NCBI RefSeq assembly: GCF_014489615.1
Contig: NZ_CP060825.1
Span: 5,280,501 to 5,344,500, forward strand
DNA: 64,000 nucleotides
Reading direction: 5' to 3'
Source of the DNA: Streptomyces genisteinicus
GTDB lineage: Bacteria > Actinomycetota > Actinomycetes > Streptomycetales > Streptomycetaceae
Positions 31,903 through 39,635 of this stretch are shown one piece after another. The notes beneath the pieces were generated by a model that was given only the letters and a program-made list of their open reading frames with translations, did not search any database and was not told the DNA's origin. Numbering within the stretch: position 1 is the first letter of the stretch; each line of letters opens with the position of its first letter. A program made the translations under genes and the position numbers.

Positions 31903-32910
31903 CAATACGCCCCATTCCGCCATGAGAGTCGGTTGTGCCCTGAAGGGCAGGCCCCTGGTGCGTTCGTACCGCGCTTCCGTATGCCAGGGAACTGCGCGTG
32001 CGCCCCCGCGTCCAGGGGTTGTGCGGTATTGCTTGCGCGCCCGGTGCGTGCGCCCCGGGGTGCTTGGCCGATTCCCGTCCCGGACCGGATCGCCGCAGCA
32101 TGCGCGCCATGGCCGGGACACCTGTGCAGACGCCCGGCCGCCATGGCCGGGACACCTGTGCAGACGCCCGGGGGAGGACCGTGCGGGCCGCCACCAGTGA
32201 CCTGATCGACGGAGCCGGACCGGCGGACGGCTGTCCGGTGCCCGGCACCGCGGCCGACCGCCCGTACGCCTGCGGCCGGCGGGAGCGGTCGCAGCACGAG
32301 ACGGATCACCGCGTCAAGGACGCGAACGCTCGGAACGCCTGCTTCCCGCTCCTCGTCCCCAGTCTTACCCGACTCACGATGCCGGGCACGTCGGGGACTT
32401 GGCGCCCCCGGCTTCGAGGCGGCCGCGACGGCCGGGGCGGGAGAGGCGGGTGCCCGCGCCCCTGCGCACCCGGGGCCACGGGGCGGGGGCGGGAAGCCCC
32501 GGTCCGCGCGGTCCGGGGGCGACCCGCCGGGCCGGCGGGTCCCGTACGCGGGCGGCGGCCGAGGACGGGGCGGTGCGGGAGGCCCGCGACGCCCCCGGTA
32601 CTGTCGCCGTCATGGCGCATGCCCGCGGAGAGGGTCGTGCGTGCGGCCCGGCCGGGGCGCGCGGAGAGCGGCGGTCCGAGCGGCCGCCCCGAGCGGGCGA
32701 GGCGCGTCGCGCGTTCCCCGTACGCGCTGGGGCGCGCGGTGATGCGGTTACGCACCACCTTGGTGTGAGCTGTGCCCGTTCCTCCTCGATCTCCCCCGAT
32801 CCGCCCACCCGCCCCTGTCGGCGGCATCGGCCGCGAACTGACGGGTACGTGCAAAATATTTGCGATGCCCCGGAATGGAACCCGGGGGCCTCCCGGCTCG
32901 TTGTCACGAC
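31903..32910. other. 1-kb stretch without a convincing gene
   Basis: Open frames here lack family features, plausible starts and start-site signals; they are rich in Arg, Pro and Gly as expected of shadow frames in GC-rich DNA. The stretch holds a 34-bp-period tandem duplication (32106-32171). At its right end it holds an A/T-rich near-palindrome GCAAAATATTTGC (32851-32863) and the exact palindrome TCACGACGTGA (32904-32914), the latter overlapping the next start codon. Confidence 0.6.
32106..32171. repeat. tandem duplication, 32-bp copies at 34-bp period
   Basis: Identical 32-base copies at 32106-32137 and 32140-32171 begin GCCATGGCCGGGACACC and end TGTGCAGACGCCCGG. Each contains GGCCGGG and CCCGG arms that could form a hairpin. 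Confidence 0.95.
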
Positions 32911-33504
32911 GTGAGCACGACACCACCTGTTCTCGCCGCAGAGCTGGCACAGGCGTGGGCCGACATTCAGCGGTACCACCCCGAACTGCCGGATCTGGCC
33001 GCGCCAGAGTCCCTGATCGGAGAGTCCTCGTCCGCCTGTGGCGCCGAGCTCTCCTTCGAGCGACTGCTCCACGAGGCAGTCCACGGCATCGCCGCCGCGC
33101 GAGGAGTCCGCGACACCTCTCGCGCCGGCCGCTACCACAACCGCCGCTTCCTCGCGATCGCCGAGGAGATGGGCCTCGACCACCCCGAGGAGCCGCATCC
33201 CAGCAGCGGCTTCTCGCTGGTCACGCTCAACCCCGAGGCCAAGCGGCGGTACCGCCCCACCATCGAGAGGCTGCAGCGCGCCCTGAAGGCGCACACCGCG
33301 GCGACGGCGTCCGACACCAAGCGTTCCTTCCGGGGACCGGCCGCACGGCACGGTTCGTCCGGCGGCGGTGTGCGGGTCAAGGCCGTCTGTGACTGCGGCC
33401 GCAACGTCAGAGTCGTCCCGTCCGTCCTCGCCCAGGCGCCGATCGTCTGCGGCGGCTGCGGCAAGCCGTTCCGCATCCCGGAAGTCGTCGGCGCCGCGAG
33501 CTGA
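32911..33504 (+). CDS. SprT-like putative zinc protease with C-terminal Cys ribbon
   Basis: This 197-residue protein begins VSTTPPVLAAELAQAWADIQ. It has a metal-site motif HEAVHG (H54, E55, H58) in FERLLHEAVHGIAAARGV, followed by RYHNRRFLAIAEEMGL, where a third ligand might lie. The C-terminus has a possible zinc ribbon, CDC at 160-162 and CGGC at 180-183. This is the layout of SprT-like metalloproteins, and similar proteins occur in actinobacterial chromosomes and mobile elements; function is unknown. No Shine-Dalgarno sequence precedes the GTG, and TCACGACGTGA overlaps it. It sits alone, just upstream of rpsP. Confidence 0.75.
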   Translation: MSTTPPVLAAELAQAWADIQRYHPELPDLAAPESLIGESSSACGAELSFERLLHEAVHGIAAARGVRDTSRAGRYHNRRFLAIAEEMGLDHPEEPHPSSGFSLVTLNPEAKRRYRPTIERLQRALKAHTAATASDTKRSFRGPAARHGSSGGGVRVKAVCDCGRNVRVVPSVLAQAPIVCGGCGKPFRIPEVVGAAS

Positions 33505-33744
33505 GCGGGCGGGTGCGCACGAGCACTCCACCCGCCGGGCTCCGCCGGTCGCCGACGGGGCGCCGGCCGGGGCAGGCGGGTGAAGAGCCGCTGTGCGCAT
33601 GTGGCACAATGGCTAGCTGTACTCGACAGCCGCACAGGAACCCTCTCGCCTCCGGCTGACGCGTCCATCGGGCACCCGAGTACCGCAACCCCACGTGGCA
33701 TCTCGTTGTGCCCAACCACGTCAAGACCAGGAGACACCACTCCC

Positions 33745-34188
33745 GTGGCAGTCAAGATCAAGCTGAAGCGTCTCGGCAAGATTCGCCAGCCCCACTACCG
33801 CATCGTCGTCGCCGACTCCCGCACCCGCCGTGACGGCCGGGCCATCGAGGAGATCGGGCTGTACCACCCGACGTACAACCCCTCGCGCATCGAGGTCGAC
33901 TCCGAGCGTGCGCAGTACTGGCTCTCCGTCGGCGCCCAGCCGACCGAGCCGGTCCTCGCCATCCTGAAGCTCACCGGCGACTGGCAGAAGGCCAAGGGCC
34001 TGCCCGCCCCGGAGAAGCCGCTGCTGGCCCCGGCCACCAAGGAAGACAAGCGCGCTTCCTTCGACGCCTTCGCCAAGGCCATCGAGGGTGGCGACGCCAA
34101 GGGCGAGGCCATCACGCCGAAGGCCAAGAAGGCCGAGAAGAAGGCGGACGAGGCCGAGGCCGCTCCCGCCGAGTCGACCGAGGCCTGA
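33745..34188 (+). CDS. rpsP: 30S ribosomal protein S16
   Basis: The 147-residue S16 begins VAVKIKLKRLGKIRQPHYRI and continues VVADSRTRRDGRAIEEIGLY, invariant for the family. A C-terminal extension of about 50 residues rich in Lys, Ala and Glu is common in actinobacteria. AGGAG lies about 12 bases before the GTG. It heads the classic order rpsP-khpA-rimM-trmD-rplS, in which ribosomal proteins and maturation factors are coexpressed. A 240-base leader region precedes it. Confidence 0.97.
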   Translation: MAVKIKLKRLGKIRQPHYRIVVADSRTRRDGRAIEEIGLYHPTYNPSRIEVDSERAQYWLSVGAQPTEPVLAILKLTGDWQKAKGLPAPEKPLLAPATKEDKRASFDAFAKAIEGGDAKGEAITPKAKKAEKKADEAEAAPAESTEA

Positions 34189-34190
34189 GC

Positions 34191-34430
34191 ATGCTCGAGG
34201 AGGCTCTCGAGCACCTCGTGAAGGGCATCGTCGACAATCCGGACGACGTGCAGGTCGCCTCGCGCAATCTGCGCCGCGGCCGCGTACTGGAGGTCCGGGT
34301 GCACCCCGACGATCTCGGCAAGGTGATCGGCCGCAACGGCCGCACCGCGCGTGCCCTGCGCACCGTCGTGGGCGCCATCGGCGGCCGTGGCATCCGCGTC
34401 GACCTCGTCGACGTGGACCAGGTCCACTGA
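34191..34430 (+). CDS. khpA: KH-domain RNA-binding protein KhpA
   Basis: This 79-residue single KH-domain protein, MLEEALEHLVKGIVDNPDDV, has the GxxG loop within GKVIGRNGRTARALRTVV. KhpA binds RNA, with KhpB in Firmicutes, and affects cell division and translation; here its role is inferred from the family and from conserved placement between rpsP and rimM. The start lies two bases after the rpsP stop, so translation is probably coupled. Confidence 0.95.
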   Translation: MLEEALEHLVKGIVDNPDDVQVASRNLRRGRVLEVRVHPDDLGKVIGRNGRTARALRTVVGAIGGRGIRVDLVDVDQVH

Positions 34431-34486
34431 TCTGAAGTGGAACACCGGCCCGGGGGTCCGCCCCGGGGCCGGTCGCAGCACCGGCT

Positions 34487-34522
34487 CGGGCCGGGGAGGG
34501 CTCCAGAGCCCTCCCCGGCCCG
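34487..34522 (+). terminator. 16-bp hairpin between khpA and rimM
   Basis: CGGGCCGGGGAGGGCT (34487-34502) pairs with AGCCCTCCCCGGCCCG (34507-34522) over a 4-base loop. There is no U-tract, so it may be a partial terminator or a transcript-end stabiliser dividing the operon. Confidence 0.6.
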
Positions 34523-34617
34523 TCGTCGTATCACGCCGTACCCGCACCGCCCCTCCCCGCCGCCCCCGGCCGCGGGGGCCGGGCCGGCCGCCCGGGTCAA
34601 CCGAAGGAGCAGCAAAC

Positions 34618-35175
34618 GTGCAGCTGGTGGTGGCGCGGATCGGACGCGCCCATGGCATCAGGGGCGAGGTCACCGTCGAGGTGCGCACGGACGAGCCCGA
34701 GCTGCGGCTCGGACCGGGAGCCGTGCTGGCCACCGACCCGGCCGGCGCGGGCCCTCTGACGATCGCGGCCGGCCGCGTGCACAGCGGCAGGCTCCTGCTG
34801 CGCTTCGAGGGCGTCGCCGACCGCAACGCCGCCGAGGCGCTGCGCAACACCCTGCTGATCGCCAAGGTGGACCCGGAGGAGCTCCCCGAGGACCCCGAGG
34901 AGTACTACGACCACCAGCTGATGGACCTCGACGTGGTCCTCGCCGACGGCACCGCGATCGGACGGATCACCGAGATCAGCCATCTGCCGTCGCAGGACCT
35001 GTTCATCGTCGAACGCCCCGACGGCAGCGAGGTCATGATCCCCTTCGTGGAGGAGATCGTCGTCGAGATCGACCTGGAGGAGCAGCGGGCCGTCATCACA
35101 CCGCCGCCCGGTCTGATCGACGACAGCCAGGCCGAGGTCGCCTCCGCCCGTGACGCGGCGGCCGGGGAGTCCTGA
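34618..35175 (+). CDS. rimM: ribosome maturation factor RimM
   Basis: RimM assists assembly of the 30S head around S19. The 185-residue protein has the N-terminal barrel VVARIGRAHGIRGEVTVEVR and the C-terminal PRC-barrel EEYYDHQLMDLDVVLADGTA, with SQDLFIVERPDGSEVMIPFV. The GTG start is supported by AAGGAG eight bases upstream. The stop overlaps the trmD start by one base (TGATG). It is separated from khpA by 187 bases that contain a strong hairpin. Confidence 0.96.
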   Translation: MQLVVARIGRAHGIRGEVTVEVRTDEPELRLGPGAVLATDPAGAGPLTIAAGRVHSGRLLLRFEGVADRNAAEALRNTLLIAKVDPEELPEDPEEYYDHQLMDLDVVLADGTAIGRITEISHLPSQDLFIVERPDGSEVMIPFVEEIVVEIDLEEQRAVITPPPGLIDDSQAEVASARDAAAGES

Positions 35176-35996
35176 TGCGGCTCGACGTCGTCACGATCTT
35201 CCCCGAGTACCTCGACCCCCTGAACGTCTCCCTGGTCGGCAAGGCGCGCGCCCGGGGCCTGCTCGGCGTCCACGTCCACGACCTGCGCGACTGGACCTAC
35301 GACCGCCACAACACGGTCGACGACACTCCCTACGGCGGCGGCCCCGGCATGGTCATGAAGACCGGCCCCTGGGGCGACGCCCTGGACGACGTGCTCGCGA
35401 CGGGCTACGAGGCCGGCGCGCACGGCCCCGCGCTGGTCGTGCCCACCCCGAGCGGCCGCCCCTTCACCCAGGAACTCGCCGTCGAGCTCTCCGCGCGCCC
35501 GTGGCTCGTCTTCACCCCCGCCCGCTACGAGGGCATCGACCGCCGCGTCGTGGACGAGTACGCGACCCGCATGCCGGTGTACGAGGTCTCCATCGGGGAC
35601 TACGTGCTGGCCGGCGGCGAGGCCGCCGTGCTCGTGGTCACCGAGGCCGTCGCGCGGCTGCTCCCCGGCGTGCTCGGCAACGCGGAGTCGCACCGCGACG
35701 ACTCGTTCGCCCCGGGTGCGATGGCCGACCTGCTGGAGGGGCCTGTCTACACCAAGCCCCCCGTCTGGCGCGGACGGGAGATCCCCGACGTGCTCGTCAG
35801 CGGCCACCACGGGAAGATCGCCCGCTGGCGCCGGGACGAGGCCTTCCGCCGCACCGCGGCCAACAGGCCCGACCTGATCGAGCGTTGCGACCCCGCAGCC
35901 TTCGACAAGAAGGACCGGGAGATCCTCTCGATGCTCGGCTGGGCTCCGGAGCCCGGAGGGCGATTTTGGCGCAGGCCGGAGCTCATGGAAGAATGA
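35175..35996 (+). CDS. trmD: tRNA (guanine(37)-N1)-methyltransferase
   Basis: TrmD methylates G37 of tRNAs reading CNN codons, preventing frameshifts. The 273-residue SPOUT enzyme starts MRLDVVTIFPEYLDPLNVSL and has TPYGGGPGMVMK, the trefoil-knot region FTPARYEGIDRRVVDEYA and the SAM-binding SIGDYVLAGGEAAVLV. The start overlaps the rimM stop. All known motifs are present and length is normal. Confidence 0.97.
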   Translation: MRLDVVTIFPEYLDPLNVSLVGKARARGLLGVHVHDLRDWTYDRHNTVDDTPYGGGPGMVMKTGPWGDALDDVLATGYEAGAHGPALVVPTPSGRPFTQELAVELSARPWLVFTPARYEGIDRRVVDEYATRMPVYEVSIGDYVLAGGEAAVLVVTEAVARLLPGVLGNAESHRDDSFAPGAMADLLEGPVYTKPPVWRGREIPDVLVSGHHGKIARWRRDEAFRRTAANRPDLIERCDPAAFDKKDREILSMLGWAPEPGGRFWRRPELMEE

Positions 35997-36122
35997 GCCG
36001 CTGCTGTGCGTCCGGCCGGCGCCCCTGCCACAGGGGGAACGACGCCCGCCCGACGTGAGCACCCCGAACTCCTCACGACATTCCGTCGATGACCTGTGGC
36101 ATCGACGAGGAAGCAGAACACC

Positions 36123-36473
36123 ATGGCTCACCTGCTCGACAGCGTCAACGCCGCCTCGCTGCGCTCCGACGTCCCGGCCTTCCGCCCCGGCGACACCGTG
36201 AACGTCCACGTCCGCGTCATCGAGGGCAACCGCTCCCGTATCCAGCAGTTCAAGGGCGTCGTCATCCGCCGCCAGGGCGCGGGCGTGAGCGAGACCTTCA
36301 CGGTCCGCAAGGTCTCCTTCTCCGTCGGCGTCGAGCGCACCTTCCCGGTGCACAGCCCGATCTTCGAGAAGATCGAGCTCGTCACCCGCGGTGACGTCCG
36401 CCGCGCCAAGCTCTACTACCTCCGCGAGCTGCGCGGCAAGGCCGCCAAGATCAAGGAGAAGCGCGACAACTGA
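36123..36473 (+). CDS. rplS: 50S ribosomal protein L19
   Basis: The 116-residue L19 begins MAHLLDSVNAASLRSDVPAF and contains RIQQFKGVVIRRQGAG and KLYYLRELRGKAAKIKEKR. GAGGAAG lies about nine bases upstream of the ATG; an upstream in-frame ATG at 36096 would add nine atypical residues. It closes the rpsP-trmD cluster and precedes the signal peptidase genes, a standard Streptomyces order. Confidence 0.97.
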   Translation: MAHLLDSVNAASLRSDVPAFRPGDTVNVHVRVIEGNRSRIQQFKGVVIRRQGAGVSETFTVRKVSFSVGVERTFPVHSPIFEKIELVTRGDVRRAKLYYLRELRGKAAKIKEKRDN

Positions 36474-36566
36474 GCCCCCGCCCGCCCGGCCCGCGACGGC
36501 CGGACGGACCCGGAGCTCGTACGCGCGTCCGGTGTTCACAGGGCGGCCGGATAGGCTCTGTCCCCG

Positions 36567-37397
36567 ATGGACACCGAAGCACAGCACACGGAGCGCGACC
36601 GCACCTCCGGCCCCGACGAGGGGGCCGCGCAGGAGCGGTCGCGCTCCGCGCGTTTCTCCCGGCTCGTCCGCCGCGGCGGGGGCCGTTCCCCCGGGGGGAC
36701 GGCGTGGCAGCGCATCGGCTCCCGCGTCTCCCTGCGCACCGCGGCGCTCACCGGCGCGGTCTGCACCGTCGTCGTGCTGCTGTTCAGCCACTTCGTGGTC
36801 CAGCCCTTCCAGATCCCGAGCAGCTCCATGGAGCCCACGCTCCAGGTCGGCGACCGGATCCTGGTCAACAAACTCGCCTACGGGACCGACTCCCGGCCGG
36901 CCCGCGGCGACATCGTCGTCTTCGACGGCCGAGGTTCCTTCGTCCAGGCGGAACTGACGGAAAACCCCGTGAGTTCCGTAGTACGAGAGGGGCTCGCCGC
37001 TCTCGGCCTCGCGGAACCGGCCGACACCGACTTCGTCAAGCGCGTGGTCGGCACCGGCGGGGACCGCGTGGTCTGCTGCGACGACGAGGGCAGGATCGAG
37101 GTGAACGGTGCACCGGTCGACGAGGAGTACCTGCATCCCGGCGACGCGCCGTCCGAGGTGGCCTTCGACATCGTCGTCCCCGCGGAACGGCTGTGGGTCA
37201 TGGGCGACCACCGGTCGAACTCCCGGGACTCCCGCGACCACCTCGGCGACCCGGGCGGCGGCATGGTCCCCGTCGACCGCGTGATCGGCCGGGCCGACTG
37301 GATCGGCTGGCCCGCCGGACGCTGGACCTCCCTCGAGCCGACCGGTGCCTTCCGGCACGTGCCGCCGCCCAGCGGCGTCGTGGGCGGACATGGGTAA
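36567..37397 (+). CDS. sipW: type I signal peptidase SipW
   Basis: This is the first of four tandem signal peptidases, equivalent to sipW of S. lividans. The 276-residue protein has a cytoplasmic basic start, one N-terminal membrane helix (TAALTGAVCTVVVLLFSHFV), the catalytic Ser in IPSSSMEPTLQVGDRILVNK, the catalytic Lys in FVKRVVGTGGDRV and the C-terminal box MGDHRSNSRDSR. It lacks the C-terminal membrane helix found in its three neighbours. TAGGCT (36552-36557) ends nine bases before the ATG, with no Shine-Dalgarno sequence, so a leaderless mRNA is possible. Its 3' end overlaps sipX by eight bases. Confidence 0.93.
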   Translation: MDTEAQHTERDRTSGPDEGAAQERSRSARFSRLVRRGGGRSPGGTAWQRIGSRVSLRTAALTGAVCTVVVLLFSHFVVQPFQIPSSSMEPTLQVGDRILVNKLAYGTDSRPARGDIVVFDGRGSFVQAELTENPVSSVVREGLAALGLAEPADTDFVKRVVGTGGDRVVCCDDEGRIEVNGAPVDEEYLHPGDAPSEVAFDIVVPAERLWVMGDHRSNSRDSRDHLGDPGGGMVPVDRVIGRADWIGWPAGRWTSLEPTGAFRHVPPPSGVVGGHG

Positions 37398-38547
37398 CCG
37401 CGGCCGCCCGGCGAGTCATCGCGCCGACACCCGGCTGCCGACGGGGACCCGTCCCACCGACGGCGGCCGCCCCCTGCCGGGCCGCGCCGAGCGGCGCCGG
37501 CTCGCCCAGAAGGTCAGGCGCAAGCGCCGGCGCTCGGCGGTCAAGGAGGTCCCCCTCCTCATCACTGTCGCCCTGCTCATCGCCCTGGTGCTCAAGACCT
37601 TCCTGGTCCAGGCGTTCGTCATCCCCTCCGGCTCGATGGAGCAGACGATCCGCATCCAGGACCGGGTGCTGGTCGACAAACTCACGCCCTGGTTCGGCTC
37701 CCGGCCCGAGCGCGGCGACGTCGTCGTCTTCAAGGACCCCGGCGGCTGGCTGCCGAGCGAGGAGAAGCCGGCCGGCGACGACCCCGTCGTCGTCAAACAG
37801 GTCAAGCAGTTCCTGACCTTCATCGGGCTGCTGCCCTCGGACGACGAACGCGACCTGATCAAGCGGGTGATCGCGGTCGGCGGCGACACCGTGAAGTGCT
37901 GCGACGCGAACGGCCTGGTCACGGTCAACGGCGTACCCTTGAACGAGCCCTATCTGCACCCCGGCAACGCGCCGTCGACGATCTCCTTCGAGGTCAGGGT
38001 GCCCGAGGGGCGGCTGTTCGTGATGGGAGACCATCGCTCCGACTCCGCCGACTCCCGTTTCCACCTGAGGGAGGAGGGGCAGGGAACCGTGTCAGAGGAC
38101 CAGGTCGTCGGGCAGGCCGTGGTGATCGCCTGGCCGCTGGACCACTGGCGCCGTCTGGAGGAACCGGGGACCTTCGCGTCGGTACCGGGCGCGCGTGTGG
38201 GGACACCGGCCGCCGCGGCACCGTCGCATAGTGTGTCCTCCCAGGATCTGAACGGAATGGTCCTGCTCCCGACCCCTGCGGAACTCCCGCTCGTTATGGG
38301 AGTGGTGGGCCTGTTCCTCGTACGGGGCAGGCGGTTCGTACGGAGTGAGGAGTGGATGTGGGGGACGTGGCGGTCGGCGCACGGTCCGGGCACGACGATC
38401 CCGAGGAGAGGCCGGGGCGGTCCCCCGAGCAGCCCTCGGACGCGGGCGGAACGGCTCCGGCGGGCGGCGGTGACGACGATGCGCCGGAGGGCAGCGGTAC
38501 GGGACAGAAGAAGCAGCGATCCTTCTGGAAGGAACTGCCGCTCCTGA
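37390..38547 (+). CDS. sipX: type I signal peptidase SipX, with C-terminal run-on into sipY
   Basis: The catalytic Ser is in IPSGSMEQTIRIQDRVLVDK, the Lys in LIKRVIAVGGDTV, and the box is MGDHRSDSADSR. A first helix (LITVALLIALVLKTFLVQAF) and a C-terminal helix (PLVMGVVGLFLV) are visible. After that helix the frame runs on for about 65 Arg-rich residues before a stop inside sipY. The result is 385 residues and an overlap of about 190 bases, longer than I expect for SipX (roughly 320). Either the normal stop was lost or there is a local frameshift. The ATG overlaps the end of sipW. Confidence 0.88.
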   Translation: MGNRGRPASHRADTRLPTGTRPTDGGRPLPGRAERRRLAQKVRRKRRRSAVKEVPLLITVALLIALVLKTFLVQAFVIPSGSMEQTIRIQDRVLVDKLTPWFGSRPERGDVVVFKDPGGWLPSEEKPAGDDPVVVKQVKQFLTFIGLLPSDDERDLIKRVIAVGGDTVKCCDANGLVTVNGVPLNEPYLHPGNAPSTISFEVRVPEGRLFVMGDHRSDSADSRFHLREEGQGTVSEDQVVGQAVVIAWPLDHWRRLEEPGTFASVPGARVGTPAAAAPSHSVSSQDLNGMVLLPTPAELPLVMGVVGLFLVRGRRFVRSEEWMWGTWRSAHGPGTTIPRRGRGGPPSSPRTRAERLRRAAVTTMRRRAAVRDRRSSDPSGRNCRS

Positions 38548-39257
38548 TCGGTATCGCGCTGCTTCTCGCGCTCCTGATCAAGACCTTCCTGGTGCAGGCG
38601 TTCTCCATTCCGTCGGATTCGATGATGAACACCCTGCAGCGCGGTGACCGCGTGCTGGTGGACAAGCTCACGCCCTGGTTCGGCTCGGAGCCCGAGCGCG
38701 GCGAGGTCGTGGTCTTCCACGACCCGGGCGGCTGGCTGGAGGGGGAGCCCACCCCCGAGCCCAACATCCTCCAGGAGTTCCTCAGCTTCATCGGTCTGAT
38801 GCCCTCCGCCGAGGAGAAGGACCTGATCAAGCGCACCATCGCGGTCGCGGGCGATACGGTCGAGTGCAAGAAGGGCGGGCCGGTCAAGGTCAACGGGAAG
38901 GCCCTGGAGGAGGACTACCTCTACCCGGGCAGCTCCGCCTGCGACGACCAGCCCTTCGGCCCGTTCAAGGTGCCCGAGGACCGGATCTGGGTGATGGGCG
39001 ACAACCGCCAGAACTCCCAGGACTCGCGGTACCACATGGAAGACGTCAACCGCGGATTCGTCCCGGTCGACGAGGTCGTCGGCCGTGCCGTCGTCGTCGC
39101 CTGGCCGGTGAACCGCTGGTCCACGCTGCCGGTGCCCGCCACCTACGACCAGCCGGGGCTCAATGCCGCGGCCGCCGCCGCGATCGCCCCGCCGGCCCTG
39201 GGTCTCGCCGCCGCCGTGCCGCTCGTGCTGTGGCGCCGCCGGCGTCTGAGCGTCTGA
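38358..39257 (+). CDS. sipY: type I signal peptidase SipY
   Basis: This 299-residue signal peptidase begins VGDVAVGARSGHDDPEERPG, with a disordered acidic start, a membrane helix LLIGIALLLALLIKTFLVQA, the Ser in IPSDSMMNTLQRGDRVLVDK, the Lys in LIKRTIAVAGDTVECK and MGDNRQNSQDSR. A C-terminal helix (IAPPALGLAAAVPLVLW) precedes an Arg-rich end. SipY is the main processing enzyme in S. lividans. The GTG at 38358 is preferred because GAGGAG lies five bases upstream; GTG at 38352 abuts that site. It overlaps the sipX run-on. Confidence 0.92.
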   Translation: MGDVAVGARSGHDDPEERPGRSPEQPSDAGGTAPAGGGDDDAPEGSGTGQKKQRSFWKELPLLIGIALLLALLIKTFLVQAFSIPSDSMMNTLQRGDRVLVDKLTPWFGSEPERGEVVVFHDPGGWLEGEPTPEPNILQEFLSFIGLMPSAEEKDLIKRTIAVAGDTVECKKGGPVKVNGKALEEDYLYPGSSACDDQPFGPFKVPEDRIWVMGDNRQNSQDSRYHMEDVNRGFVPVDEVVGRAVVVAWPVNRWSTLPVPATYDQPGLNAAAAAAIAPPALGLAAAVPLVLWRRRRLSV

Positions 39258-39267
39258 CCGTCCGACC

Positions 39268-39307
39268 GTCGGACCCCGGTCGGACCGGAATCCGGCCGGG
39301 GTCCGAC
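39268..39307 (+). terminator. terminator after sipY
   Basis: GTCGGACCCCGG (39268-39279) pairs with CCGGGGTCCGAC (39296-39307). The loop can itself pair (CCGGAATCCGG). Confidence 0.7.
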
Positions 39308-39548
39308 CGGGGCGGGTGCCGCCCGGGAGGCTGACGTCCCGGCTCGGGGCTCCGGGTGGAGCGGGCTGCGCCGGGCGCTGCCGGCCGGGCCTGTGGACTG
39401 CGGTGCTCGACGCCTGTCCCCCGAGCGGCTCCGCGACCGGTTCCGCGGGCGGGGGCGGGACCACTTCGGCCCCGCAGCGCCCGCCCCGGCAGCGCCCGGC
39501 AGCGCCCGGCCGTGCCCGGCCGTCACCGTCCGGGGCCTGATCCGGGTG

Positions 39549-39578
39549 CTGACCCGGGGCCGTACCGCCGGGTAGGGT
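39549..39578 (+). promoter_or_regulatory. promoter of sipZ
   Basis: CTGACC (39549-39554) and TAGGGT (39573-39578) are spaced by 18 bases, a good vegetative (HrdB-type) match. The start codon is 58 bases downstream, with GAGGAG as ribosome binding site. Confidence 0.65.
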
Positions 39579-39635
39579 GCCTCGCGGACCGCAGACCCCC
39601 GCGACGCGGCGGGGACGATCTCCGAGGAGCGCTGG

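Larger units (their letters stand above)
39258..39635 (+). other. 378-base gap between sipY and sipZ
   Basis: No gene is visible. The gap holds a terminator-like hairpin near sipY (39268-39307), GC-rich low-complexity DNA in the middle, and a promoter near sipZ (39549-39578). It therefore separates sipZ from the sipW-X-Y unit. Confidence 0.7.

Noticed and set aside
32306..32950. Minus-strand open frames in the 1-kb gap upstream of the SprT-like gene
   Set aside because: Pro/Arg/Gly-rich, no start signal, one overlaps the SprT-like start; not supportable as genes.
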